DNA of 60,705 nt from Betaproteobacteria bacterium (GTDB taxonomy: Bacteria > Pseudomonadota > Gammaproteobacteria > Burkholderiales > Rhodocyclaceae): assembly GCA_016194935.1 (NCBI GenBank), contig JACQAO010000035.1:1-60705 (forward strand), written 5' to 3'. The notes beneath the pieces are model-generated. The model did not search any database, was not told the origin of the DNA, and saw only the letters and a list, made by a program, of their open reading frames with translations. The position numbers and the translations under genes were made by a program. This document shows, in pieces, positions 45,249 to 53,304 of the stretch (positions are counted from its first letter, which is position 1; every line of letters starts with the position of its first letter).

Positions 45249-46334
45249 TCACTTGCGCTTCAGCTCGCCGGTATCACGTAACCAGCGGTTGGCGTCTTTT
45301 CGCAGCCATTCACGGGCGGTCGCATTCCGCTTGACCGCGGAATCCAGAAACGCGGTCGAAATACTCTGTATCGCTGCAACCGCCATGGCCTGTGCGGTGG
45401 GTGTTGGCAGCACGTCGAAGCCCGGCGAAGTTCCTCCGCTGAAAGCGCCATGCGGAATACCCGCAAGCACGGCCAGATACTTATCCCCCGCCGGCATGTG
45501 TGCATAAGGCGCTTGATACTGCCCGGGATTGGCGACCGAATCCGTTGCCACGGCCTCGCTGTCACTGGTGATCGAGAGTACCGGCATTGCCATGGATCGA
45601 TAACGGTTTTCAAGGTCGGGATCGGTAAACCTGGCATAGGGATTCAAGGCAATGACTGCCCGAATCGTCACCGGAAATTTCGTCATAACCAGGTTCGATG
45701 GATGTTCTCCAGCAACGAACATGGCGGTATAGGCGCCCAGATCAAAGCCGGCCAATGCTGTTTTTTCCAGGTCGATCCGGTCGAAAGGTGTTTCACTGGT
45801 CGACTGATGGCGCGCCAGTTCTTGCAGGATTGCGTTCAGTGCCTGCAGGCGATCCGACATGACTCTGCCGGAATATCGCTCGCGCGCTTGTGACGCAAAA
45901 TCATCCTGGCCCGCGCGCCAGGATAATGACGACGCCGACCAGGCCCTGGCGTCTTCCGCCAGCGGCTGCAAGCACAGCACGGCGTAACCGGCGCGGGCCC
46001 ATGTGGTGCGCCAGGTTTCTCCGGCCATGCGGTTCTCACCCAACGCTGGGAGATAGATCAACAAGGGATACGGACCCGATTGGGAAGGCACCGTCAGGGC
46101 AATCTCGTATTCAGTATTGGCGCTCTGCCAGGATGAAAAGCTGGTGGCAATGCTGTACTGGTCATCTGCAAAATATCCCTTGCCGGTAAACTGCTTGATC
46201 TGTGTCTCGTCTGCTCCTGGCGGCGTACTGGCGCCGCAGCTGGCGAGCAGCGCTACAGCAAGCGCCAGCGAGCCTGACAGACTGGGTGCTGGAGTCCATT
46301 GTGAGTGCATGACAGTACGAAGGTTAGCGCCCAT
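45249..46334 (-). CDS. Lipoprotein alpha/beta hydrolase with Asp at the nucleophile elbow
   Basis: A 361-residue protein starting at ATG 46334, which overlaps the MlaC stop as TGATG. A signal peptide with lipobox LLASC (C33) makes it a membrane lipoprotein. The hydrolase region resembles dienelactone/PAF-acetylhydrolase-type folds (YPLLIYLPALGENRMAGETW). The elbow reads G-F-D-L-G-A-Y-T, where the family usually has G-H-S-x-G, so D198 stands at the nucleophile. Later ITSDSE and GIPHGAFSG offer the Asp and His. It may be dehalogenase-like, altered or inactive. Confidence 0.72.
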   Translation of the reverse strand: MGANLRTVMHSQWTPAPSLSGSLALAVALLASCGASTPPGADETQIKQFTGKGYFADDQYSIATSFSSWQSANTEYEIALTVPSQSGPYPLLIYLPALGENRMAGETWRTTWARAGYAVLCLQPLAEDARAWSASSLSWRAGQDDFASQARERYSGRVMSDRLQALNAILQELARHQSTSETPFDRIDLEKTALAGFDLGAYTAMFVAGEHPSNLVMTKFPVTIRAVIALNPYARFTDPDLENRYRSMAMPVLSITSDSEAVATDSVANPGQYQAPYAHMPAGDKYLAVLAGIPHGAFSGGTSPGFDVLPTPTAQAMAVAAIQSISTAFLDSAVKRNATAREWLRKDANRWLRDTGELKRK

Positions 46335-46930
46335 CAAGACTTGTTCTTTGTCTGCAAGGCCTTGATCAGCCCATCGACGCCATTGTTGCGCACCGCGCTG
46401 GAGAAGTAATCACGATAATTGGTGACGATGCTGATTCCAGCAATTTCAATGTCATAGACCTTCCAGCCGGCTGCGGATTTTTCCAGCGCATAGTCAAGCT
46501 CGATGGGCTGGCCAGCGTCGGATTGCCTGATTTGCGTGCGTACCGTGACGTCGGTGTCACCGGTTTTCATGGCAAAAGGCTTGAAGTCGATCGATTGGTT
46601 CTTGTATTCAGCCAGGGCTTTTGAATAAGTGCGTATCAGCAAAGTACGAAACTCATCCGTCAGCATTTTTTGCTGGGCGGCATCCGCCTGCCGCCAATCG
46701 CGGCCCATGGCTAACTGGGTCATGCGGGTGAAATCGAAAATCGGCAACACCCTGGTCTCGACCAGATTCATGGCTTTGTTCATGTCCCCGGACTGAATCT
46801 CCTTGTCCTTGCGAACGATGCCGAGTACTTCGTTGGTCACGTTCCTGATGAGGATGTCGGGCTGGACAAGCTGCGCCATTCCGCTTGTGCTGATAAGCAG
46901 CCCGCCAAGCAATGCAAGAAAAATCTTCAT
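46334..46930 (-). CDS. mlaC: MlaC-family phospholipid-binding periplasmic protein
   Basis: The 198-residue protein has a signal peptide (MKIFLALLGGLLISTSGMAQ). It matches MlaC/Ttg2D, with ILIRNVTNEVLGIVRKDKEI, VLPIFDFTRMTQLAMGRDWRQAD and KVYDIEIAGISIVTNYRDYF. MlaC ferries phospholipids between outer membrane and the MlaFEDB complex. The other mla genes are absent from the window. The ATG overlaps the stop of the upstream secreted protein gene. Confidence 0.9.
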   Translation of the reverse strand: MKIFLALLGGLLISTSGMAQLVQPDILIRNVTNEVLGIVRKDKEIQSGDMNKAMNLVETRVLPIFDFTRMTQLAMGRDWRQADAAQQKMLTDEFRTLLIRTYSKALAEYKNQSIDFKPFAMKTGDTDVTVRTQIRQSDAGQPIELDYALEKSAAGWKVYDIEIAGISIVTNYRDYFSSAVRNNGVDGLIKALQTKNKS

Positions 46931-47310
46931 GGGTAATTCCTTAAACCGGGGCTGACCGGAGGTTGTGGCGGCACCTTGCGCCAGCCGCCGGGACACTCCT
47001 GCACATAGGGGTAGTAAGTCTTCGAGCCGTCGCAGTAGTACCAGTAGTTGATCGGCGGCGCGGGCGGCGCAGACTGTTCGACATAGATCGGTGCGCTGGC
47101 GCGCTCAATAATGACAGGCGGATAATAGGGCCGGTAGTAATACTGCACCGGGGGATACCAGGGCCGCCAGTACGGCGTGATCACCACGTCCACGTGTGCA
47201 TTGAAGTGCCGATGATGCCTTTCATGATCACGACCATGTTCTTCCCACGCATAACCAGGTACCGATGCGCTAAGCAGCATGATCACCAATATCAGTTTCA
47301 GTAGCCTCAC
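46927..47310 (-). CDS. Secreted Tyr/Pro-rich protein of unknown function
   Basis: A 127-residue protein with a clear signal peptide (MRLLKLILVIMLLSASVPGYA), then His-rich HGRDHERHHRHF. A Tyr/Pro-rich centre follows (PYWRPWYPPVQYYYRPYYPP), and the final CDGSKTYYPYVQECPGGW is a motif recurrent in proteobacterial surface or envelope proteins. The two cysteines may pair. Function is unknown. Overlap with mlaC (ATGA) makes them cotranslated. Confidence 0.7.
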   Translation of the reverse strand: MRLLKLILVIMLLSASVPGYAWEEHGRDHERHHRHFNAHVDVVITPYWRPWYPPVQYYYRPYYPPVIIERASAPIYVEQSAPPAPPINYWYYCDGSKTYYPYVQECPGGWRKVPPQPPVSPGLRNYP

Positions 47311-47488
47311 GGTGAGTTTCCTTGAATTCCCCAGGTTGGCGGGATTGATTTTGCGACGGGATTTTCTGCACCTTCATTAGACGCGGCGGACGTTGATGAA
47401 TTACTTCATGACCGCAAGTTTTTGTAAAAAGATGTTGCGAACTTGCGCGGTTTCTTTTCATGCTATCTTCCCGGTAAAAGGAGAAACC

Positions 47489-48328
47489 ATGCAGGATTTA
47501 CGCGACAAGACTGCTGTCATTACCGGGGCCGCCAGCGGCATCGGCCTGGCTCTGGCGCAGCGCGGCGCACGGGAGGGAATGCGGCTGGTGCTGGCCGACA
47601 TCGAAGGCGAAAAACTTGCCACCGCCGCCGCCGCACTGTCCATCGCCGCAGAGCGCCTGTCGCTGCACACGCTGGATGTCAGCCGCGACGAGGACATTGG
47701 CCGCATGGCTGACGACGCATTCCAGCGTTTCGGCGCGGTGCACCTGCTCTGCAATAACGCCGGTGTCGGGCTGGCGCGCGTGACCTGGGAACATACGTTG
47801 CAGGATTGGGAGTGGCAACTGGGCGTCAACCTGTGGAGCGTGATCCACGGTATCCGTCACTTTCTGCCGCGCATGCTGAAACAGGCTGACGGCGGTCACA
47901 TCGTTAATACCGCATCCGCCGCCGGCCTCTCCTCGACGCAGGGAATGGCTGCCTACAATGTCAGCAAACACGGCGTGGTAACGCTCTCGGAGACGCTATA
48001 CAGCGAGCTCGCCGCGCTCCAGGCGAAAGTCGGTGTTTCGGTGCTGTGTCCGGCCTGGGTGCCGACCGCTATCCATCAATCCGGTCGCAACCGGCAGGCG
48101 CGCTTCGGCGTTGCCGGTGAAATCTCTGAAGTCTCCCGAGGCTATGAGGAACGCATGGCCAGCGCTGTCACCGCTGGCCGCAAATCCGCCGATGACATGG
48201 CCGATGCGGTGTTTGAGGCGGTCGCCGCGCAGCGCTTCTATGTGATTCCCCACCGCAAGATCAACCACGCCATCCAGTTGCGCATGGATGACATCATGCA
48301 GCAACGCAATCCGACGCCGCTCGGCTGA
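47489..48328 (+). CDS. Short-chain dehydrogenase/reductase
   Basis: A 279-residue classical SDR. Cofactor motif GAASGIG is near 13-19, NNAGVG follows, and the active-site pair YNVSK is present with an upstream Ser. The start ATG 47489 has an AAAAGGAGAAA ribosome site. It is followed after 28 bases by a quinone oxidoreductase gene, forming a likely two-gene unit. The 178-base upstream spacer divides it from the secreted protein gene and is a divergent promoter region. Substrate unknown. Confidence 0.9.
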   Translation: MQDLRDKTAVITGAASGIGLALAQRGAREGMRLVLADIEGEKLATAAAALSIAAERLSLHTLDVSRDEDIGRMADDAFQRFGAVHLLCNNAGVGLARVTWEHTLQDWEWQLGVNLWSVIHGIRHFLPRMLKQADGGHIVNTASAAGLSSTQGMAAYNVSKHGVVTLSETLYSELAALQAKVGVSVLCPAWVPTAIHQSGRNRQARFGVAGEISEVSRGYEERMASAVTAGRKSADDMADAVFEAVAAQRFYVIPHRKINHAIQLRMDDIMQQRNPTPLG

Positions 48329-48356
48329 ACAATATGTAATCCAGGAGAATCGCTGC

Positions 48357-49334
48357 ATGAAAGCCTTGCTGTGCACCGCCTTTGGGCCACTCGAACAACT
48401 CACCGTGCAGGAGGTTGCCGCGCCTCGACCTGGGCCGCATCAGGTACTCATCGACATCAAAGCCGCCGCGCTGAATTTTCCCGATGCGCTGATGGTGCAG
48501 GGTTTGTACCAGGTCAAGCCGCCGCTGCCGTTCGTGCCGGGTGCTGAGTTCGCCGGCATCGTCGCAGAAGTTGGCGCCGAAGTGCGCAACTGCAAGGTCG
48601 GCGACCAGGTGATCGCCTATGGCCTGGGCGGCTTTGCAGAACAGGCCGTGGCGGATGCTACGCGCATCATGCTCTTGCCGCAGGGCATGGATTTCGACAG
48701 CGGCGCCGGGTTCGTCCTGACCTACTGCACATCGTTGCACGGCCTGCGTGATTGCGGCCGGTTGCAGGCCGGCGAAACCCTGCTGGTGCTGGGCGCGGCC
48801 GGCGGCGTCGGCGTGGCCGCCATTGAAATCGGCAAAGCCCTGGGCGCGCGCGTCATCGCCGCCGCATCGAGCGAAGCCAAACTGGCGCTATGCAAACAAT
48901 TGGGCGCAGATGCAGTGATCAACTATGCCAGCGAAAATCTGCGCGAGCGCATCGACGATATCACCGGCAAGCAAGGTGTTGATGTGGTCTACGATCCGGT
49001 CGGGGGGGCTTACACCGAGCCCGCCATTCGTTCGCTGGCCTGGGGCGGACGACTGCTGGTGGTCGGGTTCGCCGCCGGTGACATCCCGAAAATCGCCATC
49101 AATCACCTGCTTCTCAAGGAGCGTTCACTGATCGGCGTGTATTGGGGTGAGTCTGTCAAGCATCATCCCCGGCAACACCTCGATAATGTCAAACAATTGC
49201 TGGAGTGGTTCGCCGCCGGCAAAGTCACGCCGCATATCAGCGAGCGCGTGCCGCTTGTTGGCGCAACCGCCGCCATGGCGCGATTGGCCGGTCGTCAGGT
49301 AATGGGCAAAGTGATCGTGCTGCCGCAGGCGTGA
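48357..49334 (+). CDS. NADPH:quinone oxidoreductase (zinc-free MDR family)
   Basis: A 325-residue medium-chain reductase. It has AAALNFPDALMVQGLYQVKPPLPFVPGAEFAG, then GAAGGVGVAAIEIGKALGARVIAAAS (NADPH fold) and no structural zinc cysteines. It reduces quinones or alpha,beta-unsaturated carbonyls. It is paired with the SDR gene upstream. Confidence 0.92.
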   Translation: MKALLCTAFGPLEQLTVQEVAAPRPGPHQVLIDIKAAALNFPDALMVQGLYQVKPPLPFVPGAEFAGIVAEVGAEVRNCKVGDQVIAYGLGGFAEQAVADATRIMLLPQGMDFDSGAGFVLTYCTSLHGLRDCGRLQAGETLLVLGAAGGVGVAAIEIGKALGARVIAAASSEAKLALCKQLGADAVINYASENLRERIDDITGKQGVDVVYDPVGGAYTEPAIRSLAWGGRLLVVGFAAGDIPKIAINHLLLKERSLIGVYWGESVKHHPRQHLDNVKQLLEWFAAGKVTPHISERVPLVGATAAMARLAGRQVMGKVIVLPQA

Positions 49335-49367
49335 GCCGCGCTGCCCGCGCAGCTCACGCCATCCCGC

Positions 49368-50228
49368 TCAATCATAGTAAGCCGGTACGTGCTTGATCCC
49401 GGCGTTCTGTTCCAGATCATGCTGAATCCACAGCACAGCATGATTCGCCTTAATGAATTGCTCGGCCTCTTCCATGCTTTTGATCGACTGCGCCTTGTCG
49501 AAGTTGAAGCTGGGTACCCGTTTGTGCAGCCAGTTATCAGTGTAGTGCGCCAGATCCCCGGAGAGGAGAATATTTCCGGTATTGCGGAGTTTGACAAACA
49601 AGGCTTGATGGCCCGGGGTATGCCCTACCATGCGCTTGATGACCACCGTACCGTCGCCGAAGACATCGTAGTCCCCTTCAAGCTGCTTAACGGGATTGGC
49701 GCGCAGGGTCGGATAGCCGGCAGGATCAAAACCATACTTGCCCGGCTCAGGCCCGAAGGCTGCGGCATATTCCTCTTTTTGCATCAGCAGCGTGGCCTGG
49801 GGAAACAGACCGGCATTGCCGATGTGGTCGCCGTGCATATGCGAGATGCCGAGATAAGTAATTTTATCCGGCGCGTAGCCTATCTGCTGGAGTTGGGAAG
49901 CCAGTGTCCTGGTTACCCGCAATACAAAAGTGTTCATGAACGTGACGCCTTCCGGTTTCTGCGCCAGTGCATCGGGAAGGCCGGCGTCCCACATCAGCGT
50001 ACCTTTGGGATGCACCACCAGATAGCATGAGTCAGTGAGCGTTTTGTGCTCGCCCTTGCCGATACCGGGCTGGAACACTGAAATATCCAGAACATCAATG
50101 GCGCCGCAGTTAAACACATAAAGGCGCGTAGCCGGAGCAGGTGCGGTAGGCTGGGTCGCACAGGCGGCCAAAGTGAGCAACAGAATAGCGGCGAAGGTGT
50201 TGCGAATTATTTTTCCCGGGTTCAGCAT
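49368..50228 (-). CDS. Lipoprotein metallo-beta-lactamase-fold hydrolase, AHL-lactonase-like
   Basis: A 286-residue protein. A lipobox LTLAAC follows the signal sequence. The metal motif is H130-M-H132-G-D134-H135 with later H and D ligands in MVGHTPGHQA and LSGDLAHYTDN. The layout resembles AttM/AiiA quorum-quenching lactonases, but lactonase activity cannot be told from sequence. Envelope location would suit an extracellular lactone or ester substrate. Confidence 0.85.
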   Translation of the reverse strand: MLNPGKIIRNTFAAILLLTLAACATQPTAPAPATRLYVFNCGAIDVLDISVFQPGIGKGEHKTLTDSCYLVVHPKGTLMWDAGLPDALAQKPEGVTFMNTFVLRVTRTLASQLQQIGYAPDKITYLGISHMHGDHIGNAGLFPQATLLMQKEEYAAAFGPEPGKYGFDPAGYPTLRANPVKQLEGDYDVFGDGTVVIKRMVGHTPGHQALFVKLRNTGNILLSGDLAHYTDNWLHKRVPSFNFDKAQSIKSMEEAEQFIKANHAVLWIQHDLEQNAGIKHVPAYYD

Positions 50229-50283
50229 GATTTGGCGATCCTCCCTCTGAGTGTGAGCGTTGTATGCCGGCGGACGGCGCTGC

Positions 50284-51477
50284 TTATTGCATCAGGACTT
50301 CCGGCGTAGACATTTTGAGGTTGCTTTCCACGTCTTCCTTCGGATAAATCCACTGGGTCACGATTTGATTTTTCAAGCTTTTCGCATCGACCCCAGACAT
50401 CTTAACATTGCGTTCCCAACCCGTGGTAAGCAAGGCGTTTTCGGGCCCCAAGTCCAGGCAAGTGTTGTATCTCGGTTGCGAATAGGCCAGCAGTTGTTCG
50501 CCAAACATTTGATTGACGGCATTGTGTCCGGCGAACTTGCCTTGCGGCATGGCATGCTGGCAGGACATCAGCGCATGGTTGTGTTGATCCGCCAAAACCC
50601 TGGCAACATCGCCGGCAATGAAAACATTGCTGCAGGCCGGGAGACGCAAATGACTATCCACGCAAAGACGTCCGAGCTCGTCGCGTTCGCCGTCGAAACT
50701 TGCCGTCAGGGGGCTGGCCTCCAACCCGGTCGTCCATATCACCGTATCGGTTTCCAGCGATTTGCCGGATTTCAGGACGATCTTACCGGCAGCAATGCTC
50801 GTTACCTCTTCACCCGGCAATATCTGAATCTCCGCTTTCCCAAGTTGTTCCACGATATAGCGTCGGCCATCGGGCGAATAATTCGGTGCAATCTCCCTGG
50901 CTCGCTCAACCAGAAAAAACCTGAAACCGGTCACCTCAGGCGCCAGCGCTCTGACCCGTTGGGGCAAAGAAGTAATCGCTTCAAGCCCGGTAAACCCGCC
51001 GCCGACGACGACAAAACTCCTCGATGCCAAGGTGGCAAAGCGGGCGTCCGCCAGCTTGTTCAGGTGTTGATCCAACTTGCTGGCATCGACAAAAGTGTCA
51101 ACATTGAAAGCCAACTCGATACCGGGGATACCTTTGGTTCGTAATCGGCTTCCCGCTGCCAGGATCAATGCATCATAGCGAATCTCATCCGCTCTGTTGG
51201 TTATGGAGATCCGCCTGTTTTGCGTATCGACCCCGCTCACCTCTCCTACGATCAGATCGATTCCCAGAGGTGCAAGATAGTTTTTGATCGGCACTCGCAT
51301 GCTTGCCAGATCACTCTCGTAGAAACGCGGCCTGATCGCGTGATATTCGTCTTTCGAAATCAGGATAATTTTCAACTCGCCGGACTTGCCCAGCTCACGC
51401 GCTTGCCTGGCGGCACTCATGGCGCTCCAGAATCCGGCGAAGCCGCCGCCGATGATGACCAGATTTTGCATTTCCAT
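50284..51477 (-). CDS. FAD-dependent NADH dehydrogenase-like oxidoreductase
   Basis: A 397-residue flavoprotein starting VIIGGGFAGFWSA (FAD Rossmann loop). It has a second nucleotide loop FVVVGGGFTGLEA and the late FAD motif NVFIAGDVAR. This is the NDH-2/sulfide-quinone-reductase-like group; no redox-active disulfide is evident. It may pass electrons from NAD(P)H to quinone. It follows the Rrf2 gene on the same strand, and a shared motif lies just upstream. Confidence 0.87.
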   Translation of the reverse strand: MEMQNLVIIGGGFAGFWSAMSAARQARELGKSGELKIILISKDEYHAIRPRFYESDLASMRVPIKNYLAPLGIDLIVGEVSGVDTQNRRISITNRADEIRYDALILAAGSRLRTKGIPGIELAFNVDTFVDASKLDQHLNKLADARFATLASRSFVVVGGGFTGLEAITSLPQRVRALAPEVTGFRFFLVERAREIAPNYSPDGRRYIVEQLGKAEIQILPGEEVTSIAAGKIVLKSGKSLETDTVIWTTGLEASPLTASFDGERDELGRLCVDSHLRLPACSNVFIAGDVARVLADQHNHALMSCQHAMPQGKFAGHNAVNQMFGEQLLAYSQPRYNTCLDLGPENALLTTGWERNVKMSGVDAKSLKNQIVTQWIYPKEDVESNLKMSTPEVLMQ

Positions 51478-51493
51478 TCTCCTTTAAAGATAA

Positions 51494-51510
51494 AACAGAT
51501 AACCATTATC
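51494..51510. promoter_or_regulatory. AACAGATAA motif plus GATAA-N3-TTATC dyad before the flavoprotein gene
   Basis: AACAGATAA (51494-51502) overlaps the perfect dyad GATAA-CCA-TTATC (51498-51510), 17 bases upstream of the flavoprotein ATG. The identical nine bases recur upstream of the Rrf2 gene at 52066-52074. Rrf2 proteins often regulate themselves and their neighbour, so this pair is a good candidate site. Confidence 0.5.
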
Positions 51511-51540
51511 GCAATTAAATTGAAAAAAATTCAAAAAAAA

Positions 51541-52053
51541 TTAACTACGCGCTTCCCCATGAAAAAACCACCGGGCAACTCTCTCCATTTCCTGCTTGGG
51601 AATTTTTTTTCCAACTTCCCTGGACAACCAGGCCAGGGTTTTTTTCTGGAGTGCTGCTTTAATCTGATCCTCAACATCCATCATGACCTTATGGATTTCA
51701 CAGGGGCCGGAGGCCAGCCAGTCAGGTTTAACTTTTTTGTCCCGATGCAGGGCGCTGCACGCCCGAATGTTTCTGCATTCGAAAAGGTTGATCTTGCCTT
51801 CCACGGCCACCACCACATCCCAAAAACTGATCTGATCGGCGGGCCGCGCCAGTTCATAACCGCCCTGGGCGCCGATGGAGGAACGCACCAAATCCGCTTT
51901 TTTAAGCTTGGTGAATATCTTGGCCAGGTAGGTTGCGGAAACCCCCTGGAACTTTGCGACATCGCCGACTGTGATTGTCGTCCCGCCGGGCGGGTCGATC
52001 AAATACAGTAAGCAATGCAGCGCGTACTCCACACCTTTGCCGAAAGTAGCCAT
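51541..52053 (-). CDS. Rrf2-family transcriptional regulator, likely Fe-S
   Basis: A 170-residue protein. The winged helix starts MATFGKGVEYALHCLLYL, with VGDVAKFQGVSATYLAKIFTKLKKADLVRSSIGAQGGYEL. Three cysteines follow in FECRNIRACSALHR and GPCEIHKVM, in the spacing typical of IscR/NsrR-like cluster binders. A role in sensing iron-sulfur state, NO or redox is therefore likely. It is transcribed before the flavoprotein gene. Confidence 0.88.
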   Translation of the reverse strand: MATFGKGVEYALHCLLYLIDPPGGTTITVGDVAKFQGVSATYLAKIFTKLKKADLVRSSIGAQGGYELARPADQISFWDVVVAVEGKINLFECRNIRACSALHRDKKVKPDWLASGPCEIHKVMMDVEDQIKAALQKKTLAWLSREVGKKIPKQEMERVARWFFHGEARS

Positions 52054-52065
52054 GACCCGAAGATT

Positions 52066-52094
52066 AACAGATAATTCGGATATAGTATATCTGT
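52066..52094. promoter_or_regulatory. ACAGATA-N14-TATCTGT dyad upstream of the Rrf2 gene
   Basis: ACAGATA (52067-52073) and TATCTGT (52088-52094) are perfect arms, about 13 to 41 bases upstream of the Rrf2 ATG at 52053. The left arm is part of AACAGATAA, also found at 51494. The AT-rich middle may include a -10 box, so an autoregulatory site is likely. Confidence 0.5.
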
Positions 52095-52106
52095 AATTAA
52101 AATCCC

Positions 52107-52403
52107 TTACAAGGCTACGCAGGAAAAGGTGCGCAACATGCTGAACGCCTTTTCCCGATGGGGAATCAACGCCTGATATTCCTTGCTGGACAAAAAGAAC
52201 CTCATCGTCGCTTCATCCGGGAATTCCATGACTGCAACGAGGTCCGGAAAATCGCTGCCGACTAAAGCCTCACGACCTTCCAGACGTTCGCGCAACTTGA
52301 CTTGAGCCTTGCTCAGCAATGGCAGCACGCCGGCTGCGTATCGCGCATAGTGTTCTGCTCCGCCCGGGGCGAAACTGGCGACTGTAACCATGATGGCAGG
52401 CAT
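52107..52403 (-). CDS. DUF1330/EthD-like small protein
   Basis: A 98-residue protein, with MPAIMVTVASFAPGGAEHYARYAAGVLPLLSKAQVKL and FPDLVAVMEFPDEATMRFFLSSKEYQALIPHREKA. This matches the DUF1330 family of dimeric alpha-beta barrel proteins, whose role is not established. It lies 12 bases after the SDR gene and is likely its operon mate. Confidence 0.8.
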   Translation of the reverse strand: MPAIMVTVASFAPGGAEHYARYAAGVLPLLSKAQVKLRERLEGREALVGSDFPDLVAVMEFPDEATMRFFLSSKEYQALIPHREKAFSMLRTFSCVAL

Positions 52404-52414
52404 AATCAGACCCT

Positions 52415-53140
52415 TCACATGGTCGCAAATTGTTTTTCGACGGCTTTGTGATCCAGCTTCCATGCCGCATAAAGCTGGGTCGACATCGGGTCGGGAAAAA
52501 TATCCTCAAGGCCCGACTCAATCCCCTGCATGATGGCGGCGGCAATAACCGCCGGGCTGGTCTTGGGCATATCCACACCAGCCAGCATATCCGTATCCAC
52601 CGCGCCCGGAAACACGCCGAAGACTGCAATGCCCTTCGCCGATAGCGCAGCCCGCAGCGATTGGGTCATCGACCAGGCCGCAGCTTTTGAAGCGTTGTAG
52701 GCAGATAGTCCCGGCATGCTGGCCAGCGCCACCAGTGTCAGGACATTGACGATGGCGCCGCCGCCATTGGCTTCAATGATGGGTGCAAAGGCGCGCGCCA
52801 TATTCAGCTTGCCATGAAAATTTGTTCCAAATTGCCGCACAATTTTGTCCGCAGGCACTTCAAGGATGCCGCCAAACTCGAGTATTCCGGCATTGTTGAA
52901 AAGCAGATTTACGTCAGGCGCCACTTTGACGCTGGTATCGATCAATTCCTGGTTGGTAACATCGAGAAGCAGGGGAATTACGCGAGCGGGGTCCAGTTGT
53001 TTAATTGTCTCCAGCGTTTTCACATCACGCGCGCCGGCGTAGACCCTTTTCGCGCCGGATTTCAATAGCGCCACAACCAGCTCGCGGCCTATGCCGCGGT
53101 TGGCGCCGGTGACCAGCGCAGTTGAATTTAGAATTTTCAT
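52415..53140 (-). CDS. Short-chain dehydrogenase/reductase
   Basis: A 241-residue SDR with GANRGIG, NNAGIL and YNASK active-site segments and an upstream Leu/Val-rich strand. The start ATG 53140 gives a normal length; an in-frame Met further upstream would add a non-SDR leader. It is divergent from a LysR gene with a perfect dyad between, which suggests regulation by that protein. Substrate unknown. Confidence 0.89.
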   Translation of the reverse strand: MKILNSTALVTGANRGIGRELVVALLKSGAKRVYAGARDVKTLETIKQLDPARVIPLLLDVTNQELIDTSVKVAPDVNLLFNNAGILEFGGILEVPADKIVRQFGTNFHGKLNMARAFAPIIEANGGGAIVNVLTLVALASMPGLSAYNASKAAAWSMTQSLRAALSAKGIAVFGVFPGAVDTDMLAGVDMPKTSPAVIAAAIMQGIESGLEDIFPDPMSTQLYAAWKLDHKAVEKQFATM

Positions 53141-53235
53141 GATTTGCGTCCTTGAGTTGATATGGGGTTTAGCTTTCAGCGTCGCCACTTTATCTATTGC
53201 CATTTAAGCAATACAGAGTTCATTTCTCATGGATA

Positions 53236-53254
53236 TAATGCAGATTCCGCATTA
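53236..53254. promoter_or_regulatory. LysR-type box in the SDR/LysR divergent spacer
   Basis: TAATGC-N7-GCATTA is a perfect 6-7-6 dyad. It fits the T-N11-A pattern of LysR regulators. It sits 50 bases before the LysR ATG and about 96 bases before the SDR ATG. Confidence 0.7.
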
Positions 53255-53304
53255 ATCAAATTAGAGGGTTCTCGCACCATCGGCCCCTCGGTTGCTGATT
53301 CCGC

